Shown here: positions 33,626 through 42,002 of the stretch, piece after piece
Numbering within the stretch: the stretch's first letter is position 1
How the letters are laid out: each line of letters opens with the position of its first letter
Origin: JBBSBL01 sp046330255
GTDB taxonomy: Bacteria > Actinomycetota > Thermoleophilia > Solirubrobacterales > Solirubrobacteraceae
Assembly (NCBI GenBank): GCA_046330255.1
Contig: JAXLTC010000001.1
Span: 558,001 to 622,000 of the forward strand
DNA length: 64,000 bases
Direction: 5' to 3'
Notes under the pieces: model-generated
The model's input: the letters and a program-made list of their open reading frames with translations, nothing else
Told to the model about the DNA's origin: nothing
Database searches by the model: none
Position numbers and translations under genes: made by a program

Positions 33626-35512
33626 CTACCCCGCGCCGCTCTCCCAGCGTTCGTAGAGCTCCTCGACGCGGCGCCGGGCGGCGGCGTGGCGCTCGGCGCT
33701 CTCCCCGGCGCGGGCCGGCTCCCAGGCCGAGGGGTCGGCGAGCTCGCCCTCGAGCGCGCGGACGGCCGCCTCGGCGGCCTCGATCTCCCCCTCGAGGCGC
33801 TCGCGGCGGCGCAGCTCGTTCTTGGAGGGCGCGCGCCCGCCCTCATCGCGGCCCGCGGCCGGACCGGAACCGCGGGCATCGCGCTCGGGCGGCGCAGCAC
33901 GGCGATCCGGCCGCGCACGCCGCTCCTCCCGCGCGCGCAGGTACTCCGGCCAGCCGCCGAGGTAGGAGCGCAGCGTCCCGTCCTCCACCGAGACCGTGCG
34001 CGTGCCGACCGCGTCGAGCAGCGCGCGATCGTGGGAGATCACGAGCACCGAGCCCTCGAACGCCCCCAGCGCCGCCTCCAGCGCCTCGCGGCTCTCGACA
34101 TCGAGATGGTTGGTCGGTTCGTCCAGCACCAGCACGTTCGCCCCCGACTGCACGAGGATCGCCAGCGACAGCCGGCGGCGCTCGCCCCCCGAGAGCCCGT
34201 CCAGCGGCTTCTCCGCGTCCTCGCCGCTGAACAGGAAGCGCCCGAGCAGCGCGCGGGCGGGGTTCGGGGCCAGTCCGGTCGCCTTCTGGGCCGCCTCGAT
34301 AACCGTGCGGCCGGCCGGCAGCTCCTCGGCGTGCTGGGAGAGATGACCGACCTTGACGTTGTGCCCGCGGCGCAGCCTGCCCGCGGCCGGCTCGGCGTCG
34401 CCGACCAGCGCGCGCACGAGCGTGGTCTTGCCGGAGCCGTTCGGGCCGACCAGCGAGACGTGCTCGCCCCGCTCGAGCCACAGCTCCGCGCCGTCCAGCA
34501 GCGGCCGCCCGCCCGCCTCGATCCGCCCGTCCTGAAGCTCGAACACCACGCGCCCGCTGCGCTCGGGCGGCTTGAACGAGAACTCGAGCGCCCGGCCGTC
34601 GCGCGGGTCGCGCCCGATCCGCTCGATCTTGTCCAGGCGCTTGGCGCGCGCCTGCGCCTGCCGCGCGCGCGTCCCGGCGCGGAAGCGGTCGACGAAGCGC
34701 TCCAGGCGCGCGACCTCCGCCTCCTGGCGCTCGATCGCGCGGCCCAGCGCGATCTCGCGCGCCGCCTTCTCCGTGCGCCACGCGTGCCACGGGCCGGAGA
34801 AGAAGCGCCCGCGTCCACCCTCCAGCTCGAGGACGGACGTGCCGACGGCCTCCAGGAACCAGCGGTCGTGCGCGACGAGGACGACCGCGGCGTCGAGCGC
34901 CTGCAGGTGCGCCTCGAGCCACTCGAGCGCGTCGATGTCGAGATGGTTGGTGGGCTCGTCGAGCAGCAGCACGTCGGGGTCGCCGGCGAGCGCGCGCGCG
35001 AGCGAGCCGCGCGTCAGCTCTCCGCCCGAGAACGTGTCGAGGCGGCGGTCCAGGTCGGCGTCACGGAAGCCGAGCCCGTGCAGGGTGGCGAGCGCGCGGT
35101 CGCGCCAGCGGTAGCCGCCGGCGTGCTCGAGGCGCGCCTGCGCCGCGCTGTAGGCCTCGAGCGTCGCGTCGTCGTGAGCGCCGCCGGCCATCGCCTGCTC
35201 GAGCCGGGCGAGCTCGCGCTCGATCGCGACGAGCTCCGCGGCGCCCGACAGCACGTAGTCGCGCAGCGTCAGGCCGAGCTCGCGCGGCGGGCGCTGGTCG
35301 TGCAGTGCGATGCGGACCCCCTTGGCGAGCGTCAGCTCGCCCGCGTCGGCGCTCGCCTCACCGGCGAGCACGCGCAGCAGCGTGGTCTTGCCCGAGCCGT
35401 TGCGCCCGGACAGCGTCATCCGGTCGCGCCGCTCGAGCGTGAACGACACGCCTCCGAACAGCGGCGCGCCCGCGACGTCCTTCCCCAGATCCGCTGCGAT
35501 CAGCACGGCCAT
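33626..35512 (-). CDS. ABC-F family ATPase
   Basis: 628 residues with two ABC cassettes and no membrane domain, the ABC-F (Ettlike/Uup) architecture that acts on the ribosome. Cassette 1: GRNGSGKTT, FSGGELTRG, LLLDEPTNHLDIDALEWLE; an arm/linker of about 80 charged residues (RQEAEVARLERFV, then ARQAQARAKRL); cassette 2: GPNGSGKTT, LSGGERRRL, LVLDEPTNHLDVESREALE. The C-terminal 100 residues are Arg/Glu-rich and form a coiled coil. Start ATG 35512 was chosen at the domain boundary. Which ABC-F subfamily (ribosome rescue or antibiotic resistance) cannot be decided. Confidence 0.93.
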   Translation of the reverse strand: MAVLIAADLGKDVAGAPLFGGVSFTLERRDRMTLSGRNGSGKTTLLRVLAGEASADAGELTLAKGVRIALHDQRPPRELGLTLRDYVLSGAAELVAIERELARLEQAMAGGAHDDATLEAYSAAQARLEHAGGYRWRDRALATLHGLGFRDADLDRRLDTFSGGELTRGSLARALAGDPDVLLLDEPTNHLDIDALEWLEAHLQALDAAVVLVAHDRWFLEAVGTSVLELEGGRGRFFSGPWHAWRTEKAAREIALGRAIERQEAEVARLERFVDRFRAGTRARQAQARAKRLDKIERIGRDPRDGRALEFSFKPPERSGRVVFELQDGRIEAGGRPLLDGAELWLERGEHVSLVGPNGSGKTTLVRALVGDAEPAAGRLRRGHNVKVGHLSQHAEELPAGRTVIEAAQKATGLAPNPARALLGRFLFSGEDAEKPLDGLSGGERRRLSLAILVQSGANVLVLDEPTNHLDVESREALEAALGAFEGSVLVISHDRALLDAVGTRTVSVEDGTLRSYLGGWPEYLRAREERRARPDRRAAPPERDARGSGPAAGRDEGGRAPSKNELRRRERLEGEIEAAEAAVRALEGELADPSAWEPARAGESAERHAAARRRVEELYERWESGAG

Positions 35513-35575
35513 GCGCGAGATCGTAGGAGCCCGCAGGGCCCCGGCCGTCGCGCGACGCCGCGCGACGCCAACGGC

Positions 35576-35596
35576 AACGGCGGCAACGAAGGAGCC
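35576..35596 (+). repeat. 21-nt dispersed repeat, copy 1
   Basis: Begins AACGGCGGCAACGAAGG and matches 46037-46057 exactly over 21 bases in the same orientation. Both copies are intergenic, directly after another repeat or gene end. Confidence 0.8.
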
Positions 35597-35599
35597 CGA

Positions 35600-35675
35600 C
35601 CGGCCCGGGCAACCCCACAACGTCAACCTGACCCCCTCACAGGGGGTCTAGTTGACGCGGTTCGTCTCCGCGGCG
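35600..35675. repeat. Tandem hairpin element, copy 1
   Basis: Conserved left flank CCGGCCCGGGCAACCCCAC, then CGTCAAC (35621) pairing with GTTGACG (ends 35657), enclosing the inner stem GACCCCCT/AGGGGGTC with loop CAC. The right flank reads GCGGTTCGTCTCCGCGGCG. Copy 2 follows at a period of 91. Confidence 0.85.
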
Positions 35676-35690
35676 AACCGGGTCGCCCCA

Positions 35691-35766
35691 CCGGCCCGGG
35701 CAACCCCACGACGTCAACCCGAGTGCCTCATAGGCACCCTCGTTGACGCAGTTCATCTCCGGGGCG
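35691..35766. repeat. Tandem hairpin element, copy 2
   Basis: The same flanks as copy 1 (two or three base changes). The outer arms CGTCAAC and GTTGACG are unchanged, but the inner stem is GTGCCT/AGGCAC with loop CAT: both strands changed together, so pairing has been kept. Confidence 0.85.
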
Positions 35767-35872
35767 TAGAGGGGGCCACCCGACCACCCCCCTTCCGGCG
35801 CCGTTCGCCGGGACCACCCGACCGTTCCGCGCCTCCCCGCGAACCGTGGCGCCCGGCCACCCGGGCCTCCGT

Positions 35873-36595
35873 CTACCCCCCGCCCTGCGGCAGCCCGGCG
35901 CCGTGGCGCTGCCAGTCCTCGAGCACCGCGTTCTCCCGCGCCACGCGGGCCGCGCCGCCGCGCTCGAGGTCGAGCTCGCGGATCAGCGCCTTCGTCCGGC
36001 GCGCGCCCGGGTTCGCCGCCACCGCGGCGGCGAGCTCGACCGCGACGCCCTCGGCCTCCCCGGCGGCAGCGGTCCGGTGCAGCAGGCCGGCCTCGGCGGC
36101 GGCCGCCTGGTCCAGCGTCCGCGAGGTGAGGAGCAGCTCGGTCGCGGTCGAGTGGCCGACCAGCGGGACCAGCCGCGCCGGCCCCACCGGCACGCCCAGG
36201 CGCGCGCCGACCCAGCCCAGCCGCAGGTTGTCCCCGCCGACGCGCAGGTCGCTCCCGGTCGCGAGCTCCGCCCCGGCGCCGAGCACGTCCCCGACGCAGA
36301 CGCAGACGACCGGCGCCGGGAGCTCCTCGAGCGTCGCGTAGAGGCGCGAGAACGCCTCCATGCGCGCGACCCCGCCGGCGGCGTCGAGCTCCTCGCCCAC
36401 GTCGGCGCCCGCGCAGAACGCCCTCGCGGAGGTCGTCGAGAGCACGAGCGCGCCGAGCTCCGGGTCGTCCGCCAGCTCCGCCAGCGCCCCGGTCAGCTCG
36501 GCGATCGCGGGCGAGTCCAGCGCGTTGCGGACCTCGGGGCGGTCGAGGCGCAGGATCTCGACGCCGTCCTGCGGACGCTCGCGGCGCAGCGGCAT
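35873..36595 (-). CDS. Enoyl-CoA hydratase/isomerase family protein
   Basis: 240 residues. The crotonase fold has LDRPEVRNALDSPAI, the first oxyanion loop ARAFCAGADVGE and the second GDVLGAGAELATGSDLRVG. The second catalytic Glu is likely within the AELA-to-LGWVGARLGVPVG region. It hydrates or isomerises acyl-CoA; the exact substrate is not evident. ATG 36595 is the start: a TAGGAT hexamer lies 8 bases upstream, and the extra upstream open frame overlaps the divergent gene's promoter. Confidence 0.88.
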   Translation of the reverse strand: MPLRRERPQDGVEILRLDRPEVRNALDSPAIAELTGALAELADDPELGALVLSTTSARAFCAGADVGEELDAAGGVARMEAFSRLYATLEELPAPVVCVCVGDVLGAGAELATGSDLRVGGDNLRLGWVGARLGVPVGPARLVPLVGHSTATELLLTSRTLDQAAAAEAGLLHRTAAAGEAEGVAVELAAAVAANPGARRTKALIRELDLERGGAARVARENAVLEDWQRHGAGLPQGGG

Positions 36596-36603
36596 GACGC
36601 GCG

Positions 36604-36609
36604 ATCCTA
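36604..36609 (-). promoter_or_regulatory. -10 hexamer TAGGAT of the first enoyl-CoA hydratase gene
   Basis: TAGGAT on the minus strand ends 8 bases before the ATG at 36595, part of a divergent pair with the plus-strand TAGGAT at 36661. Confidence 0.45.
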
Positions 36610-36660
36610 CGCGGGCGCAACGGAGCCGTGCCCGGCCGCGGGCGGCGCCCCGCCTTCGGC

Positions 36661-36666
36661 TAGGAT
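36661..36666 (+). promoter_or_regulatory. -10 hexamer TAGGAT of the small membrane protein gene
   Basis: TAGGAT ends 8 bases before the ATG at 36675, giving a predicted leaderless or very short leader. Confidence 0.45.
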
Positions 36667-36674
36667 CCGCCGGG

Positions 36675-36962
36675 ATGGCCGCGCGCATCCGCCTCCTGGC
36701 GCTCTCGCTGACGACCTGCGCCGTCTTCCTGGCCCTGCTCGCGCCCGCCGCGCTGGCGCGCAACGTGAACCCGGGCGAGGGCACCTACGGCGAGACCGAC
36801 GACAAGGTCGTCACCAACGCGGGCTTCATGGTGATCGCGTTCTTCCCGCTGCTCGTGTTCGTGCTGAGCGTCGCCCAGCACAAGCTCGAGAAGCGCAAGG
36901 ACGAGCGGCTGGCCGCCCAGAAGGCGCGCGCCCAGAGCGCCGACTGGCGCGGCGGCTGGTAG
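36675..36962 (+). CDS. Small membrane protein with two hydrophobic helices
   Basis: 95 residues. A signal-like helix (residues 5-24, ending LAPAALA before RNVNPGEGTYGET) and a second helix (about 50-68, FMVIAFFPLLVFVLSVAQ) are followed by a strongly charged tail KLEKRKDERLAAQKARAQ. Either the first helix is cleaved or the protein is a hairpin. Function unknown. It reads into the enoyl-CoA hydratase gene 26 bases downstream. Confidence 0.78.
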   Translation: MAARIRLLALSLTTCAVFLALLAPAALARNVNPGEGTYGETDDKVVTNAGFMVIAFFPLLVFVLSVAQHKLEKRKDERLAAQKARAQSADWRGGW

Positions 36963-36988
36963 CGGGCGCCGGGCCCCGCCGGGCAGCG

Positions 36989-37756
36989 ATGGCCGAGCCC
37001 GTCCGCTACGAGCGACGCGGCGCCGCCGCGGTGCTCACGATCGACCGGCCCGAGCGGCGCAACGCGGTCGACGGGCCGACCGCCGAGGCGCTGGCGCGCG
37101 GCTACGAGGAGTTCGCGGCCGACGACGGCGCCCGGGTGCTGGTGCTCCACGGCGCGGGCGGCGTCGCGTTCTGCGCAGGAGCCGACCTCAAGGCGATCGA
37201 GACCTTCGGACCGCGCCTCGCGGACCCGCGCGGTCCGCTGGGCTTCACGCGCCTGACGCCGCCCAAGCCGGCGATCGCAGCGATCGACGGCTGGTGCCTC
37301 GCGGGCGGGCTGGAGCTCGCGCTGTGGTGCGACTTGCGCGTCGCCGGGGAGGGGTCCACGCTCGGCTTCCCCGAGCGCCGCTGGGGCGTCCCGCTGATCG
37401 ACGGCGGAACCCAGCGGCTGCCGCGCATAGTCGGTCTCGGCCGGGCGCTGGACATCATCCTCACCGGGCGGATGGTCCCCGCGCGCGAGGCGCTGGAGAT
37501 CGGCCTCGTCACCGAGCTCTGCCCCGCGGGGGACGCGCTCGGGCGCGCGCTCGCCTATGCGGAGGCGCTCGCGGCGTTCCCGCAGCAGACCATGCTCGCC
37601 GACCGGCGCGCCGCGATCGAGGGGCTCGGGCTCCCGCTGGCCGACGGCCTGGCGCTCGAGGCGCGGGCCGGCCCCGAGGTGTTCGCCGACGCCGTGCGCG
37701 GCGCGGCGCGCTTCGCCGGGGGCGAGGGCCGCGGCGGCAGCGGCGCCGGCGTCTGA
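36989..37756 (+). CDS. Enoyl-CoA hydratase/isomerase family protein
   Basis: 255 residues, intact crotonase fold: TIDRPERRNAVDGPTAEA, CAGADLKAIE, the oxyanion segment GWCLAGGLELALWCDLRVAG, and GFPERRWGVPLIDGGTQRLPR with the position of the catalytic Glu. It shares little detailed sequence with the other hydratase at 35873. It precedes the fatty acyl-CoA reductase gene by 76 bases, so a fatty acid or wax-related task is plausible. Confidence 0.9.
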   Translation: MAEPVRYERRGAAAVLTIDRPERRNAVDGPTAEALARGYEEFAADDGARVLVLHGAGGVAFCAGADLKAIETFGPRLADPRGPLGFTRLTPPKPAIAAIDGWCLAGGLELALWCDLRVAGEGSTLGFPERRWGVPLIDGGTQRLPRIVGLGRALDIILTGRMVPAREALEIGLVTELCPAGDALGRALAYAEALAAFPQQTMLADRRAAIEGLGLPLADGLALEARAGPEVFADAVRGAARFAGGEGRGGSGAGV

Positions 37757-37832
37757 CCGAGCACTGGCCGCGCGACGCGGCGGGGTAGGATCGGCGCAGG
37801 CACCAGGGGCGAGCGGGAGAGGGGCGACCACG

Positions 37833-39812
37833 ATGGACTACTTCGTCACGGGGGGCACCGGCTTCATCGGCCGGTTCCTCGTCGAGAAGCTGCTCGAGCG
37901 CGACGGCGACATCCACGTGCTCGTCCGCGAGGGATCGGTCCCCAAGCTCGAGGAGCGCATCGCGGAGTGGGGCCACCCGGGGCGCGTCCACCCCGTCGTG
38001 GGCGACCTCGCCGAGCCGCTGCTGGGCGTCGGCGACGACCAGGTCGCGGCTCTGAAGGGCAAGATCGGCCACTTCTTCCACCTCGCCGCGATCTACGACA
38101 TGACCGCCGACGACGAGCGCAACCGGGTCGCCAACGTCGACGGCACACGCCACGCCGTCGAGCTCGCGAATGCGATCGGGGCCGGCTGCTTCCACCACAC
38201 CTCCTCGATCGCCGCGGCGGGCATGCACAAGGGGCTCTTCCGCGAGGACATGTTCGACGAGGGCCAGAAGCTCGACCATCCCTACCACCGGACCAAGTTC
38301 GAGTCGGAGAGGATCGCGCGCACCGAGACGACCGTCCCGTGGCGCGTCTACCGCCCGTCGGTGGTCGTCGGCCACTCGCAGACCGGCGAGATGGACAAGA
38401 TCGACGGGCCCTACTACTTCTTCAAGCTGATCCAGCGCAGCCGCAGCATGCTGCCTGCGTGGTTCCCGCTGGTCGGGCCCGAGCTGGGACACACGAACAT
38501 AGTGCCGGTCGACTACGTGGCCGCCGCGATGGACCACATCGCCCACCAGCCCGACCTAGACGGCCAGGCGTTCCACCTCACGAGCCCCAAGTCGCAGCGC
38601 TCCGGCGAGGTGCTGAACAGCTTCGCGCGCGCGGCGCACGCCCCGCAGATGGCCGTGCGGATCGACAAGCGGCTCACCGACGCGCTGCCGAAGGGCCCGC
38701 TGGCGATGGCGATGAAATTGCCCGCGCTGCGCGGCGTGCGGCGCAGCGTCCTGGCGGAGACCGGCATCCCCGACGACGTGCTCGAGTACGTCGGGCTCAC
38801 CGCGGAGTTCGACACGCGCGACGCCGAACGCGCGCTCGAGGGCTCGGGGATCGAGGTGCCCGACCTCGACGGCTACGCGTGGCGCCTGTGGGACTACTGG
38901 GAGCGCCACCTGGACCCGGACCTGTTCCGCGACCGCTCGTTCGAGGGCGCGGTCAACGGGAAGACCGTGATCATCACCGGCGCCTCGAGCGGGATCGGCA
39001 AGGCCGCGGCGATGAAGATCGCCGCCGCCGGCGGGATCCCCCTGCTCGTCGCCCGCTCCGCAGACAAGCTCGAGGAGACCAAGCGCGAGATCGAGGCGCG
39101 CGGCGGGACCGCGTACACCTACTCGGCGGACCTGTCCGACACCGACTCCATCGAGCGCCTCACCGAGACGGTGCTCGCGGAGCACGCCACGGTGGACATC
39201 CTCGTCAACAACGCCGGCCGCTCGATCCGCCGCTCGATCGCGCTGAGCTACGACCGCTTTCACGACTTCGAGCGCACGATCCAACTCAACTACCTCGGCA
39301 CGATCAAGCTGATCATCCAGTTGCTGCCGCACATGCGGGAGCGCAAGGCGGGCCACGTCGTCAACGTCTCCTCGATCGGAGTGCAGACGAACCCTCCCCG
39401 CTTCTCCGCCTACGTGGCCTCGAAGGCGGCGCTCGACGCGTTCACGCGCGTGGTGGCGAGCGAGACGATCGGCGACAACGTGACGTTCACGACGATCCAC
39501 ATGCCGCTGGTGCGCACGCCGATGATCGCGCCCACGAAGATGTACGACTCGTTCCCGACGATCTCCCCGGACGAGGCGGCCGATCTGGTGTGCGAGGCGA
39601 TCCGCTCCAGGCCCAAGCACATCAACACGCGGCTCGGGACCTTCGGCGAGGTCGCCTACGCGCTCGCGCCGAAGGCCGTCGACCAGATCCTGCACATGGC
39701 CTACCGGGTGTTCCCCGACTCCGCGGCGGCGAAGGGGCGCAAGGACCCGCAGGAGAAGGCGAGCACCGAGCAGGTCGCGCTCGCGCACCTGATGCGGGGG
39801 GTCCACTGGTAG
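37833..39812 (+). CDS. Two-domain fatty acyl-CoA reductase (alcohol-forming, Maqu_2507/AcrA1-like)
   Basis: 659 residues. The N-terminal extended-SDR domain (about 1-365) has the NADPH fold TGGTGFIGRFLVEKLL and the active-site YHRTK near residue 151. The C-terminal classical SDR domain (about 370-640) has ITGASSGIGKAAA and YVASKAALDAF. This N-to-C arrangement and length match the Marinobacter fatty acyl-CoA reductase and mycobacterial AcrA1-type enzymes, which reduce fatty acyl-CoA through the aldehyde to a primary alcohol. A GAGAGGGG ribosome site precedes the ATG. Together with the following thioesterase it suggests neutral-lipid or wax precursor metabolism; no wax synthase is in the window. 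Confidence 0.9.
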   Translation: MDYFVTGGTGFIGRFLVEKLLERDGDIHVLVREGSVPKLEERIAEWGHPGRVHPVVGDLAEPLLGVGDDQVAALKGKIGHFFHLAAIYDMTADDERNRVANVDGTRHAVELANAIGAGCFHHTSSIAAAGMHKGLFREDMFDEGQKLDHPYHRTKFESERIARTETTVPWRVYRPSVVVGHSQTGEMDKIDGPYYFFKLIQRSRSMLPAWFPLVGPELGHTNIVPVDYVAAAMDHIAHQPDLDGQAFHLTSPKSQRSGEVLNSFARAAHAPQMAVRIDKRLTDALPKGPLAMAMKLPALRGVRRSVLAETGIPDDVLEYVGLTAEFDTRDAERALEGSGIEVPDLDGYAWRLWDYWERHLDPDLFRDRSFEGAVNGKTVIITGASSGIGKAAAMKIAAAGGIPLLVARSADKLEETKREIEARGGTAYTYSADLSDTDSIERLTETVLAEHATVDILVNNAGRSIRRSIALSYDRFHDFERTIQLNYLGTIKLIIQLLPHMRERKAGHVVNVSSIGVQTNPPRFSAYVASKAALDAFTRVVASETIGDNVTFTTIHMPLVRTPMIAPTKMYDSFPTISPDEAADLVCEAIRSRPKHINTRLGTFGEVAYALAPKAVDQILHMAYRVFPDSAAAKGRKDPQEKASTEQVALAHLMRGVHW

Positions 39813-39883
39813 CGCCCGGGGGCTCGGGGACGCCGGCGCCGCCCGAGCCGCCGGAGCCGCGGAGCCTCGCCGCCGACACCGCG

Positions 39884-40693
39884 GTGCGAGCGCTCGGGGG
39901 CGGCCGCTACGCCGGCGCGATCCACCCCGAGTGGTGGGGCGGCGCCGGGCCCCACGGCGGATTCGTGGCCTCGCTGCTGATGCGCGCGCTGCAGGATGCG
40001 GTCGGCGATCCCGCGCGCGCAGCGCGCTCGCTCACGATCCACTTCTGCGAGCGGCCCGCCGACGGGCCGGTGACGGTGGCCACCGTGCTCGAGCGCGCGG
40101 GGCGCTCGCTCACGACGGTGAGCGCGCGGATGCTCCAGGACGGCGTTGACGGCGGGGAGCGGACGCTGGCGCTCGCGCTGGCGGCGTTCTCCCGTCCCAG
40201 GGAGGCCCCGCCGCTCGAGGACGGGGCTGCGGCGCCGCCGGCGCCGCGGCCCGCCGAAGTGCCGGAGGTGCCCTACCTCGGCCCGCCGATGCCGCGCATG
40301 TTCGTCCAGTCGGAGATCCGCTCGCTCAGCGGGCCGGCGTTCGGCGCCGGCCCGAAGGCGGAGGTCCTGTGCTGGCTGCGGCCTCGCGTGCGCCAGCCGC
40401 TGGACGCGCCGACGCTCGCGTTCCTGCTCGACGCCTGCTGGCCGCCCATCTTCGCGCGGCTCGGCCGGCCCGCCGGCGCGCCGACGATCGACATCACGAT
40501 GCACTTCCGCCGCTCGCTGCCGCCGCCCGGCGCCGCGCCCGGCGCCTGGGCGCTCGGCCGCTTCAGGACTCGGCTTCTCGCGGAGGGTTTCTTCGAGGAG
40601 GACGGCGAGCTGTGGAGCGAGGACGGCGAGCTGCTCGCGCAGTCCCGGCAGCTCGCGCTGCTCATACCGCGAGGCAGTCGGCGCGCGGCATGA
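39884..40693 (+). CDS. Acyl-CoA thioesterase family protein (double hot-dog)
   Basis: 269 residues from the first clear start, GTG 39884; protein-like sequence ending DTAVRALGGG reaches about 13 codons further upstream, so the true start is probably near 39806 (only a CTG there, 4 bases ahead of the reductase stop). Two hot-dog units are visible: EWWGGAGPHGGFVASLL with the RSLTIHFCERP strand, and IDITMHFRRSLPP. This is the TesB-like double hot-dog form. It presumably hydrolyses acyl-CoA or carries it near the reductase. The 3' end overlaps the converging TadE-like gene by 32 bases. Confidence 0.85.
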   Translation: MRALGGGRYAGAIHPEWWGGAGPHGGFVASLLMRALQDAVGDPARAARSLTIHFCERPADGPVTVATVLERAGRSLTTVSARMLQDGVDGGERTLALALAAFSRPREAPPLEDGAAAPPAPRPAEVPEVPYLGPPMPRMFVQSEIRSLSGPAFGAGPKAEVLCWLRPRVRQPLDAPTLAFLLDACWPPIFARLGRPAGAPTIDITMHFRRSLPPPGAAPGAWALGRFRTRLLAEGFFEEDGELWSEDGELLAQSRQLALLIPRGSRRAA

Positions 40694-41948
40694 ACCCGAG
40701 CCCCGGAAGCCGGGTCGCCACGCCGGTCAGCGCCTGGCGCGAGCGCTCCAGCGAGTAGTCCGCGTCGAGCCGCGCACCGGCCCCCGCGCCGGCGCCCGCA
40801 TGCGTGCGGTCGCCCCGCACGCGCCACGTCTGAACGGTGGTCGCGCCCGAGGAGCGCAACCGCGCCGCGAGACCGGCCAGCGCCCCCGCGATGCGGGCCG
40901 GGCCGCCCGACCCGAGCGCGGCCAGCAGCCGCCGCGCGGCGACCGCGGAGGCGGGATCCGCCAGATCGAGCGCCGACTCCGCCTCGACGGCCGTCCCACG
41001 CTCGGCGCGCCGGCCGAGCGCGCGGCGCATCCCGGGCGGCACCCGCCAGCCGACGCCCGCGACGACCCTCCCCGCCACGCTCAGCGCGAGGCGGGCGGGG
41101 CGACCGCGACGGTCGGTCGAGTAGGCGGCCATCGCCGACCCGGCCGCGATCCCGTCGAGGCCCGCCACCAGGCCGGCGTGCACGGCGGCGCGGGCATCCA
41201 GCCTCAGGTACCAGGTGAGCCCGCCGCCGCGCTCCAGGCGCCTGCCCAGCGCGCCGGCGAGCGCCGCGTCGGCGGTCGCCTGGAGCGCCCCGGCGCCCGC
41301 GCGCGCATGCGCGCCGGCCGACGCCCCGCCCGCCTCGAAGCGGACATCCGGCTCGGGCGGCTCCGGCGGGTCATCGGTCAGCACCGCGCACAGCGGGCAG
41401 TGCTCTCGCACCCGGCGCCAGGCACGCCCGAGCAGTTCCTGGTTGGAGCCGTAGCGGCGCAGGAAGCGCTCGGCCGCCGCGGCGTCGCGGAGCAGCCACT
41501 CGCGCCCGGCCGCGAAGGTGAGCCCGCCATCGACCGAGGCGACCGCTCCCGCGCGCACCGGGCCGGCCTCGACGTGCGCGCCGACCCCGGCCGTCAGCCC
41601 CGCGCGTGCGGTGTCCGCGAACGCGATCACCACCCTGCCGTCGGAGCGCCGCTCGACCCGCATGCCGAGCTCCAGCGCGAGCTTCGCGATCGCGGCCGCG
41701 CCGCCGAGCTCCTCGGTGCGAAGCTCGCGCGCGACCGGGCAGGGCGGGAGGTCGGGGCGCGCCGCTGCGGCCGGTCGCGGAGCGGGGCAGCCGGTCCCCG
41801 TCACGGCGCAGAGCCCGCGCCGGATACCCCGGAGCAGCGCGTCTCCGACCCCGCCGGTGGTCAGCGCGGCGGCGCTCGCGAGCACGAGGCCGACCAGCGC
41901 GATGACGGCCACGTACTCGGCCGAGGCCTGGCCGCGAGGCGAGCGCAT
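40662..41948 (-). CDS. Large TadE-like protein
   Basis: 428 residues. The N-terminus SPRGQASAEYVAVIALVGLVL is a pseudopilin-type anchor with Glu at +5, followed by a long Ala/Gly/Arg-rich extracytoplasmic part of about 390 residues with six or seven cysteines spaced along it (CAV, GCPAP, PPCPV, EHCPLC, DCLAV). It may be a surface protein exported and processed like TadE/TadG. No known enzymatic domain is seen. It reads away from the Ppx gene and converges on the thioesterase gene. Confidence 0.72.
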   Translation of the reverse strand: MRSPRGQASAEYVAVIALVGLVLASAAALTTGGVGDALLRGIRRGLCAVTGTGCPAPRPAAAARPDLPPCPVARELRTEELGGAAAIAKLALELGMRVERRSDGRVVIAFADTARAGLTAGVGAHVEAGPVRAGAVASVDGGLTFAAGREWLLRDAAAAERFLRRYGSNQELLGRAWRRVREHCPLCAVLTDDPPEPPEPDVRFEAGGASAGAHARAGAGALQATADAALAGALGRRLERGGGLTWYLRLDARAAVHAGLVAGLDGIAAGSAMAAYSTDRRGRPARLALSVAGRVVAGVGWRVPPGMRRALGRRAERGTAVEAESALDLADPASAVAARRLLAALGSGGPARIAGALAGLAARLRSSGATTVQTWRVRGDRTHAGAGAGAGARLDADYSLERSRQALTGVATRLPGLGFMPRADCLAV

Positions 41949-42002
41949 GCGGTCGAGGATCGCGCGCGCGGGCCGCCGCGGCGCCGAGGCGGTGCAGCTA
42001 CG

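Larger units (their letters stand above)
35513..35872. other. Intergenic region with two tandem hairpin elements
   Basis: 360 bases without a convincing gene. It contains a 21-nt sequence shared with 46037-46057, two copies of a hairpin-centred repeat with period 91, and a C-rich stretch near 35776-35835. It separates the start of the ABC-F gene from the stop of an enoyl-CoA hydratase gene. Confidence 0.8.
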
